Shown: piece after piece, positions 58,170-64,000 of the stretch
How the letters are laid out: every line of letters starts with the position of its first letter
Position numbering within the stretch: position 1 is the stretch's first letter
Source: JALZMG01 sp963844175
Lineage (GTDB): Bacteria; Actinomycetota; Acidimicrobiia; Acidimicrobiales; Ilumatobacteraceae
Direction: 5' to 3'
Assembly: GCA_963844175.1 (NCBI GenBank)
Contig: CAWJNE010000022.1
Coordinates: forward strand, 372,001 to 436,000
Length of the DNA: 64,000 bases
Translations under genes and position numbers: made by a program
Notes under the pieces: generated by a model
What the model saw: only the letters and a program-made list of their open reading frames with translations
What the model was told of the DNA's origin: nothing
Databases searched by the model: none

Positions 58170-58237
58170 TGGTGGAGGGGAGAGGATTTGAACCTCTGTC
58201 TCGGCAAGCCGTGCTCTCCCAGCTGAGCTACGCCCCC
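58170..58237 (-). ncRNA. tRNA-Ala-like RNA lacking an anticodon arm (68 nt)
   Basis: Read on the minus strand: acceptor GGGGGCG with CCCCTCC (G3-U70 wobble, one C6-C67 mismatch), T8-A9, a normal D arm GCTCAGCTGGGAGAGC, A26, then CGG-CTTG-CCG in place of the anticodon arm, a 4-nt linker AGAC, a perfect T arm AGAGG-TTCAAAT-CCTCT, discriminator A73 and encoded CCA. The G18-G19 and T-loop residues needed for the elbow are present. G3-U70 plus A73 is the AlaRS identity set. It cannot decode. A collapsed pseudogene is the alternative, but the intact elbow and the CUUG-capped stem argue for selection. Confidence 0.82.
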
Positions 58238-58250
58238 CTTGGGTCGGCAG

Positions 58251-58280
58251 AACCTAGATCAGGTCGGCCGCCCCCCGCAA
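58251..58280 (-). promoter_or_regulatory. Candidate promoter for the tRNA-like RNA
   Basis: On the minus strand TTGCGG (58280-58275) and TAGGTT (58256-58251) are 18 bp apart, placing a start about 7 nt before the tRNA-like 5' end. Both boxes match actinobacterial consensus only partly. The same transcript could continue into the AlaRS-like gene. Confidence 0.35.
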
Positions 58281-58296
58281 GCCCCACCCCAGGCGA

Positions 58297-58346
58297 GCGA
58301 TTGTGCAGCGGTGATCGGCCGGGCGGGCGGCAGCGAACAAACGCGT
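58297..58346. repeat. 50-bp palindromic element, family B, copy 1
   Basis: It starts GCGATTGTGCAGCG and ends CAGCGAACAAACGCGT, with centre TCGGCCGGGCGG. It is 50 bp long, as is copy 2 at 59786, and the two match at about 42 positions in the same orientation. The ends form an imperfect inverted repeat. It lies 26 bp before the ETHE1-rhodanese start. Confidence 0.8.
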
Positions 58347-58372
58347 GGCGGGGCGTGGCATGGTGGGTGACG

Positions 58373-59770
58373 ATGGACGACCCTGCGGGCCCGCTGTTCT
58401 TCCGCCAGTACTACCTCGGGTGCCTGTCGCAGGCCTCCTACCTGGTGGGGGACCGGTCGACGGGCCGGGCGGTCGTCGTCGACCCGCGCCGCGACGTCGA
58501 CGAGTACGTGGAGGACGCGACGAACGAGGGGCTGCGCATCGAGTACGTGGTCGAGACGCACTTCCACGCCGACTTCCTGTCGGGACACCTCGAGCTGGCC
58601 CGGCGCACGGGTGCCGAGATCGTGTACGGAGCTGCCGCCGCCGGCCGGGTCGAGTTCCCGATCACGCCGATGGCCGACGGGGCCCGGATCGACCTGGGCG
58701 CGGTGTCGCTCGAGGTGCGCTCGACCCCCGGGCACACGCCGGAGTCGATCAGCGTGGTGATCCGTGTCGCCCCGGACGAGGAGCCGTACGGGGTGCTGAC
58801 CGGCGACACGCTGTTCATCGGCGACGTCGGTCGCCCGGACCTGCTGTCGTCGGATGGTGCGTCGGCCGACGACCTCGCCGCTGACCTCTACCGGTCGTTG
58901 CGCACCCAGCTGATGACCCTGCCGAACGCCACCAAGGTCTTCCCGGCCCACGGAGCGGGGTCGGCGTGCGGCAAGAACCTGTCGACCGAGACGGTCAGCA
59001 CCATCGGGGAGCAGAAGCGCACGAACTACGCCCTGGCCCCGATGTCGGAGGCGTCCTTCGTCGCCGCCGTGCTCGACGGCCAGACCACCGCGCCGGCCTA
59101 CTTCCCGTTCGCCGCCCGCCAGAACCGGGCCGCCCACGAGGTGCTCGACGAGACGGAGCCGGTGGTCCCGATGTCGGTCGACGAGGTCCTGGCTGCCCGG
59201 GCCGATGGCGCGGTCGTGATCGACGCCCGAGATGCGGTGGCCTTCGCCAGCGGTCACCTGCACGGGTCGATCAACGTCGGGCTCGGTGGCCGGTTCGCGG
59301 AGTGCGTCGGAGAGGTCGTCCCGGCCGGCTCGTCGATCGTGCTGGTCACCGAGCCGGGCCACGAGCAGGAGGCCAAGGTGCGGCTGGCCCGCATCGGGTT
59401 CGACGGCGTGATCGGCGTGCTGGCCGACGTCGACGGGACCCTCGCCGCCCACCCCGAGCTGGCCGAGCAAGCATCACGCCTGACGGCCACCGGGCTGGCC
59501 GCCCGCCGGCAGGAGGTCGATGACCTCCAGCTCGTCGACGTCCGCAACCGGGGTGAAGTGGCCGACGGGATGCTCGAGGGGGCCCGCCACATCGCGCTGC
59601 CGGCGCTGGTCGGGCGGATCGGCGAGCTGGACCCGCAGCGCCCGACGGTCGTCTACTGCGCCGGCGGCTACCGCTCCAGCGTCGCCGCCTCCACGCTGCG
59701 GGCCCACGGCTTCACGGACGTCTCCGACGTCATCGGCGGCTACGCCGCCGCCACCCTGGCCCCCGCCTGA
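58373..59770 (+). CDS. ETHE1-like MBL hydrolase fused to two rhodanese domains
   Basis: ATG 58373 gives 465 residues. The MBL domain (~1-250) has YVVETHFHADFLSGHLELAR, VRSTPGHTPESISV, LTGDTLFIGDVGRPDLL and KVFPAHGAGSACG, the marks of persulfide dioxygenase-like proteins. Two rhodanese domains follow (~270-355 and ~370-462): the first, VVIDARDAVAFASGHLHGSIN, lacks an obvious catalytic Cys; the second has LQLVDVRNRGEVADGML and the loop VVYCAGGYRSSVA with the Cys. A role in sulfide or persulfide detoxification is likely. It is flanked by two copies of repeat B. Confidence 0.9.
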   Translation: MDDPAGPLFFRQYYLGCLSQASYLVGDRSTGRAVVVDPRRDVDEYVEDATNEGLRIEYVVETHFHADFLSGHLELARRTGAEIVYGAAAAGRVEFPITPMADGARIDLGAVSLEVRSTPGHTPESISVVIRVAPDEEPYGVLTGDTLFIGDVGRPDLLSSDGASADDLAADLYRSLRTQLMTLPNATKVFPAHGAGSACGKNLSTETVSTIGEQKRTNYALAPMSEASFVAAVLDGQTTAPAYFPFAARQNRAAHEVLDETEPVVPMSVDEVLAARADGAVVIDARDAVAFASGHLHGSINVGLGGRFAECVGEVVPAGSSIVLVTEPGHEQEAKVRLARIGFDGVIGVLADVDGTLAAHPELAEQASRLTATGLAARRQEVDDLQLVDVRNRGEVADGMLEGARHIALPALVGRIGELDPQRPTVVYCAGGYRSSVAASTLRAHGFTDVSDVIGGYAAATLAPA

Positions 59771-59785
59771 CCTGCCCCGAGCACC

Positions 59786-59835
59786 GCGTTTGTGCAGCGG
59801 AGCTCGGCCGGGCGGCCGTCAGCGCACAAACGCGT
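59786..59835. repeat. 50-bp palindromic element, family B, copy 2
   Basis: Perfect 11-bp arms CGCGTTTGTGC (59785-59795) and GCACAAACGCG (59824-59834) with centre TCGGCCGGGCGG. It fills the gap between the ETHE1-rhodanese stop and the convergent DUF2207 stop, whose first base is the last base of the element. It could terminate both genes. Confidence 0.85.
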
Positions 59836-61691
59836 CACCAGCTGCCGGAGCTGCCGCCGCCGCCACCACCACCGACGCTGCCGCCGGAGAACCCGCCGCC
59901 GCCCCCGCCGCCCCCGCTGCTCGACGGTGGCGTGTGGGCGCTGGAGAACGACGGACCCATCGTGTAGACGAGCAGCGGTCCGCTGACGTACTCGGCCGGC
60001 GGCACGCTCGACGCCGACAGCGCCCGCTTCCACGCCGATGCCGCCCCGAGCGCGACGGCCCACGCCGAGTACTCGCGCAGCAGGCCCTTGGACCACGCCC
60101 ACTCGACGTGGCGACCCTCCGAAGCGACCAGGAACCGGCGGAACGATTCGGTGCGCAGCGCCAGCGCCGAGCCGGGGGCACTGCGCGCCGGCCGCAACGT
60201 CTGGTAGGCGGCCAGCCCGACCGCCGCCGGGACGACGATCCCGAAGGCGATCGCGGCGATCGGAGAGCCGAGCGCGCCGAGCACCGCACCGAGGACGGAC
60301 CCGGCGGCGATGCTGATCCACACACCGATCACGACGAGGACCACCCACGTTCGCCCGCCCGACCCCCCGGGCTTGGGCGGATCGTGCTTCCACCACCCCG
60401 ACGCGGCGATCGCCCGACCCTGCATGGTCCGCACGTTGCGCCAGGCCGTCGCGAACTCCCTGTCGTAGCTGTTCAGGATCACGTCGCCGCGCCCGCTGAA
60501 CAGCGGATCGAGCACCGCCCGCTCGTCCGCATCCGCCGTGTCGTAGCGAGGACCCTGTCCGAGCACCACGTCGTCTTCCTCGTTGCGCTCGATGGTCAGC
60601 ACGTCGCGCGCCGCCAGTCCGCTGAACCACGCCCCGACGACGCCCTCGTCGATGCGCTCACCCACCAGCACCGCGCCCTGCCACGGGTGGATTCCCGTTG
60701 GTGGGACGAACTCGGTCGTCGCCAGGTCGGAGAGCCGCTCGTCGGCCACGAGGCGGACGGGACGCTCATCGGCCGTCGCCACCGGCGCCACGCCGAGGCT
60801 CGGCGGCGGCAGCGCCGCACCGGCACCACGAGCCGCCGAGGGCGTCGGCGTCGGGGTCGGGGTCGGCGTGCCGTAGGCGGCGTCGGCGGCGCCGCCGGCG
60901 AACACCTCGTTGCGGCCCCGCCGACGGGACCACAGGTACACCGCACCGCCCGACGCCAGCCCGAGCGGGATCATCGACACGGCCAGCGGCATCCGGCTGT
61001 CCTCGGTGATCCGTTCGGGCAACGGCGGGGCGGCCACGCCGATCGGCTCGACCACCTCGACGATGGTCCCGCCGATGGTGATGCCGTCGCCGGCCTCGAG
61101 CGGCTCGATCTCGGCGCGGTACGTGCCGTCGGCCACCTCACGGAGATCGCACCCACCGGTCGCCCCGAGCCCGCCAACGTTGCACAGCGGGTCGTCGAGG
61201 CGGAACCCGTCGACGACGATCTCGAAGCGCTCGGTCGCCAGCTCCTCGCCCGGCGAGATGACGTCGAGGGCCAGCTGCCCGCTCGTCACCCTCGCCTCGG
61301 GCAGTGTGTAGGCGAGCTCGTAGCGGTGCTGGCCGGTGATCGTCACGTCAGGATCGCCGATGCGGATGCGGGTCTCGAACCCGAGCGGTGCCACGTCCAC
61401 GTCGTCGGGCGCGTCGGACGAGAAGGCCGTCACGTCGACGGGTTCGCCGAAGTCGTTCGGGACGATGCGCTGGTAGCCCCGCCGCTGCGCGTCGCCGAAG
61501 TCGATGTCGACGGTCTCGGTGATCCGGACGCCGTCGCTGCCGGCGGGTGTCACGACGACCTGCTTGGACTCGAACCGTTCGTCACGGTCGTCGGCACCGA
61601 TCACCCCCGTGGCGGCGAGCACAGCGCCGCCGGCGACGGCGGCACCGACCATCGCGTGGCGCCAGACCGACAACCCACCGAGCTCAGCCAT
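59835..61691 (-). CDS. DUF2207-type membrane protein with Gly-rich tail
   Basis: ATG 61691 gives 618 residues. After a signal-like segment (AMVGAAVAGGAVLAATGVIG) the extracytoplasmic DUF2207 part runs to ~260 (RITETVDIDFGDAQRRGYQRIVP, YELAYTLPEARVTSGQLALDVI). A TM at ~245-265, a PTPTPTPTPS linker, a cytoplasmic domain (VGERIDEGVVGAWFSGLAARDVLTIER) and two TMs (~455-500) follow. The C-terminus is SSSGGGGGGGGFSGGSVGGG, as in many DUF2207 proteins. The function is unknown. It overlaps putA by 8 bp. Confidence 0.86.
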   Translation of the reverse strand: MAELGGLSVWRHAMVGAAVAGGAVLAATGVIGADDRDERFESKQVVVTPAGSDGVRITETVDIDFGDAQRRGYQRIVPNDFGEPVDVTAFSSDAPDDVDVAPLGFETRIRIGDPDVTITGQHRYELAYTLPEARVTSGQLALDVISPGEELATERFEIVVDGFRLDDPLCNVGGLGATGGCDLREVADGTYRAEIEPLEAGDGITIGGTIVEVVEPIGVAAPPLPERITEDSRMPLAVSMIPLGLASGGAVYLWSRRRGRNEVFAGGAADAAYGTPTPTPTPTPSAARGAGAALPPPSLGVAPVATADERPVRLVADERLSDLATTEFVPPTGIHPWQGAVLVGERIDEGVVGAWFSGLAARDVLTIERNEEDDVVLGQGPRYDTADADERAVLDPLFSGRGDVILNSYDREFATAWRNVRTMQGRAIAASGWWKHDPPKPGGSGGRTWVVLVVIGVWISIAAGSVLGAVLGALGSPIAAIAFGIVVPAAVGLAAYQTLRPARSAPGSALALRTESFRRFLVASEGRHVEWAWSKGLLREYSAWAVALGAASAWKRALSASSVPPAEYVSGPLLVYTMGPSFSSAHTPPSSSGGGGGGGGFSGGSVGGGGGGGSSGSW

Positions 61692-64000
61692 ACCGGATCT
61701 CCTGTGCTTCCTCGGGGATGCGACCGTGCCGGTGCATGGTGCGCGAGATGGCCTGCTCACGCAGCCAGCACGGCAGCTCGACGCGGCCGTCGTGGGTGAC
61801 GGCGGTCTCGTCGACGGCGATCCCGCTGGCGTGGGCGGCCCGCCGCAGGGCCTCGGCACAGGGGACCAACAGCCGCAGCCGATCGGCCCCGGTCCTCGAC
61901 AGCCGGGCGGCCAGCGCGGCGTCGTCCTCGTCGGGTCCGGCCACGTCGATCGCCGCGCCGGCGATCTCGGCCGCCGCCCGCAGTGACTCGACGTCCGGCG
62001 GTGGCGTCTCGGGGCCCGTCCGCACGAGGACTCGCCCGACCGGGCGGTAGCGCAGCACGTTGGCCTCGCTGCGCAAACCGCTGCGATCGATGGGGATGCC
62101 GAACTGCTCGTCCCACCATCGCCGGTACGAGGCGGTGGCGGCGGCGAACGTCGGCGGCGGGGAGCTGCGACGGAAGCGCACGAACCGCAGGATGTCACCC
62201 GGCCCGCCGGTCTTGGCGCCACGCCCGATCGCCGAGCGCTTCCAGCCGCCGAACGGCTGGCGCCGGACGATCGCTCCGGTCGTGTGCCGGTTGACGTAGG
62301 CATTGCCGACCTGCACCCGGTCCAGCCACGACTCGACCTCTGCGTCGTCGAGGCTGTGCAGTCCGCCGGTCAGCCCGAAGGCGACGCCGTTCTGCAGGGC
62401 GAGCGCGTGGTCGAGGTCGTCGGCCCGCATCACGCCGAGCACCGGCCCGAAGCACTCGGTCTGGTGGAACCACGACCCGTCCCGCACGCCGAGGCGCACC
62501 CCGGGTGTCCACAGCCGCTCGTCGAGCTGGCGCGGCTCGACGAGCCACGACTCACCGGCGTCCAGTTCGGTCAGGGCACGGGCCAGGGGACCCCGGGGTG
62601 GGGCGATGACCGGTCCCATCGCCGTGGCCAGCTCGGTCGCCGGTCCCACGCGCAGCGTGCGCACGGCGTCGGCCAGCCGACCGAGGAACCGGGCGTCGTC
62701 GTACAGCGGGGCTTCGACGATCGCCAGGCTGGCCGCCGAGCACTTCTGGCCGGCATGGCCGAAGGCCGACCGAACCAGGTCGTGCAGGGCCTGGTCGACG
62801 TCGGCCGTCTGGCTGATCACGAGAGCGTTCTTGCCGCTCGTCTCGGCGACGAGGTGCAGCTGCGGGTCCCAGCCGAGGAACAGCTGGGCGGTGTCGTACG
62901 ACCCGGTGAGCACGACCCCGTCGACACCGCGGTGCGTGACGAGGTGGCGGCCGACGTCGTCGTCCGGACAGCGCACCAGCTGCACGACGTCCTCGGGGAG
63001 ACCGGCGGCGTGGACCAGGCGGACCAGCTCGAGCGCCGTGGCCACGGCCTCGGGCGCCGGCTTGAGCAGGACGGCGTTGCCGGCGGCCAGCGCCGCCACC
63101 ACCCCGTTGGTCGGGATCGCAGTGGGGAAGTTCCACGGGCCGGCGACCAGCACCACGCCGAGCGGATCAGCGGCCACGCCGTCGGCGGCGAGGTCGTCGA
63201 GCGTGCGGGTGCACTCGGCGGCCCAGCGGGCGAAGTCGAGGGCCTCGGAGACCTCCGGATCGCCTTCCCGGACGGTCTTGCCCGTCTCGTGCGCCATCAC
63301 GGAAAGGATCCGCCCGCGCCCCGCGGCCAGCTGCTCGGCGACCCGAGTGAGTGCCTCGCGCCGCTCGGCCGTCGACGTCGCGCTCCAGGTCGCCGCACCG
63401 GATCGGGCCCGGGCGACGAGCTCGTCGATGCCGGCGGTCGTCGTGACGAGTGGTGGCAGCTCGGCCGGCCGGTCGTCGCGCAGGTGGGCAGTGATCCAGG
63501 CCCGGTTGGCGGCGCGCGTGAAGTCGGTGTCCGGTTCGTTGGCGAACGGCTCGTCGGCGTCGAACGTCCGGTGTTCCGAGCGGCGGTCCTGCTGGCGGCG
63601 CGGTTCGGTGGTCACCGTCCGGCGGTCGGCGACCGCGGCCTCGAAGCGCGCCTGCTCGCGCCGCCAGTCCGGCGAGCCGACCTCGATGGTGAACAGTGAG
63701 CGGAGGAAGTTCTGCGGTCCGGCGTTCTCGTCGAGCCGTCGCGAGAGGTAGGCGATGCTGGCCGCGAAGTCCTCGGCGGCGACGACCGGCGTGTAGAGCA
63801 GGACGCCGCCGGCGTCGTCGAGCACGGCGCTGGCCTGCGGTGGCGCCATGCCCTCGAGCATCTCGATCCCGACGACGTCGTCGAGGTCGCGCTGCTCCCG
63901 GGCCAACAGGGCCCACGCCACGTCGAACAGGTTGTGGCTCCCGACGCCGACCACCAGATCGCCGGCCGCGGCGGCGTCGAGGGCCCGGTCGAGCAGCGAC
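61684..64000 (-). CDS. putA: PutA bifunctional proline utilisation enzyme (3' part only)
   Basis: The frame is open to the window edge, so the N-terminus is missing; 771 residues remain. The first ~100 are the end of a proline dehydrogenase barrel: GVGSHNLFDVAWALL, EMLEGMAPPQ, LLYTPVVAAEDFAASIAYLSRRLDENAGPQNFL. From ~140 is the aldehyde dehydrogenase: VLVAGPWNFPTAIPTNGVVAALAAGNAVLLKPAPEA, VVLTGSYDTAQLF, ETSGKNALVIS, GHAGQKCSAASLAIVE (catalytic Cys) and YVNRHTTGAIVRRQPFGGWKRSAIG. A C-terminal ~130 residues resemble a vestigial third domain. It oxidises proline to glutamate. Confidence 0.93.
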   Translation of the reverse strand, partial: SLLDRALDAAAAGDLVVGVGSHNLFDVAWALLAREQRDLDDVVGIEMLEGMAPPQASAVLDDAGGVLLYTPVVAAEDFAASIAYLSRRLDENAGPQNFLRSLFTIEVGSPDWRREQARFEAAVADRRTVTTEPRRQQDRRSEHRTFDADEPFANEPDTDFTRAANRAWITAHLRDDRPAELPPLVTTTAGIDELVARARSGAATWSATSTAERREALTRVAEQLAAGRGRILSVMAHETGKTVREGDPEVSEALDFARWAAECTRTLDDLAADGVAADPLGVVLVAGPWNFPTAIPTNGVVAALAAGNAVLLKPAPEAVATALELVRLVHAAGLPEDVVQLVRCPDDDVGRHLVTHRGVDGVVLTGSYDTAQLFLGWDPQLHLVAETSGKNALVISQTADVDQALHDLVRSAFGHAGQKCSAASLAIVEAPLYDDARFLGRLADAVRTLRVGPATELATAMGPVIAPPRGPLARALTELDAGESWLVEPRQLDERLWTPGVRLGVRDGSWFHQTECFGPVLGVMRADDLDHALALQNGVAFGLTGGLHSLDDAEVESWLDRVQVGNAYVNRHTTGAIVRRQPFGGWKRSAIGRGAKTGGPGDILRFVRFRRSSPPPTFAAATASYRRWWDEQFGIPIDRSGLRSEANVLRYRPVGRVLVRTGPETPPPDVESLRAAAEIAGAAIDVAGPDEDDAALAARLSRTGADRLRLLVPCAEALRRAAHASGIAVDETAVTHDGRVELPCWLREQAISRTMHRHGRIPEEAQEIRYG

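Noticed and set aside
58170..58237. Ordinary tRNA-Ala gene
   Set aside because: The region between D and T arms is 15 nt, too short for a 17-nt anticodon arm plus variable loop, and no anticodon loop can be drawn.
49213..58237. Prophage or integrated element as a cause of the unusual gene set
   Set aside because: No integrase, phage structural gene or flanking att repeat is visible, and codon composition looks like the rest of the window.
59835..62303. 822-residue extended DUF2207 protein
   Set aside because: The extra N-terminal part is antisense-like shadow of putA; ATG 61691 with a signal-like segment is the natural start.

Overview
The window is a GC-rich, gene-dense bacterial chromosome segment with short spacers, many GTG starts and many 1-4 bp stop/start overlaps. 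The gene set (obg-proB, SufR-like regulator, LAETG sortase-type anchor, CtpE-like ATPase, SAM-clan riboswitch before metX, PspA, DUF6159 and DUF4262 proteins) points to Actinomycetota, plausibly Acidimicrobiia. That placement is inference from protein character only.

Layout. 0-3 kb: partial dGTPase-like gene (-), then obg and proB. 3-9.3 kb: a frameshifted CHRD gene, a VOC-DinB fusion, pspA, and a minus-strand run of an AAA+ ATPase, a membrane protein and murJ. 9.4-15.7 kb: MoxR ATPase, a small LAETG-anchored protein, a VWA protein, a DUF6159 membrane protein, then SDR-queA-SufR-like. 15.8-27.1 kb: a purine block on the minus strand (purL with an N-terminal PurS-like pair, purQ, purC, purF, a purD-purM fusion, purN, guaB), interrupted by a plus-strand AlaX-type editing protein. 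27-49 kb: housekeeping and accessory genes including a GMC oxidoreductase, a frameshifted MBL-fold gene, a lycopene cyclase, SURF1, riboswitch-metX, an Fpg/Nei glycosylase, tRNA-Gly(GCC), hydrolases, a CoA-transferase, a membrane PI-PLC-like protein, two CapA paralogues around a PQQ-type propeller, and a spermidine-synthase-like protein. 49-58.3 kb: an unusual alanine-centred neighbourhood. 58.4-64 kb: ETHE1-rhodanese protein, DUF2207 protein and the 3' part of putA.

The most interesting region is 49.2-58.3 kb. A membrane protein with an MprF/LPG-synthase-type aminoacyl transferase domain (one frameshift in this sequence) overlaps a gene for aspartate 4-decarboxylase, which makes L-alanine. 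A few kilobases on, a 439-residue alanyl-tRNA synthetase core without editing or C-Ala domains lies 54 bp downstream of a 68-nt tRNA-like RNA gene. This RNA has an intact acceptor stem with G3-U70 and A73, intact D and T arms and an encoded CCA, but its anticodon arm is replaced by a 3-bp stem capped by CUUG. Together these suggest a dedicated alanine-activation route that feeds a membrane aminoacyl-transferase instead of the ribosome, comparable in logic to the LysRS-MprF fusion LysX of mycobacteria. This is a hypothesis built from sequence and context.

Intergenic DNA holds several repeat families: a palindromic element built around CCGAGGGTTT (3 copies), a 50-bp element (2 copies flanking the ETHE1-rhodanese gene), a CTCCGAAGACTCCG-containing element (2 copies), a 65-bp triplication after purF, and a 56-bp near-perfect palindrome between purN and the AlaX gene. 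Five apparent frameshifts in three genes are all of the +1 type, four of them in short C or G runs, so uncorrected sequence errors are as likely as real mutations.
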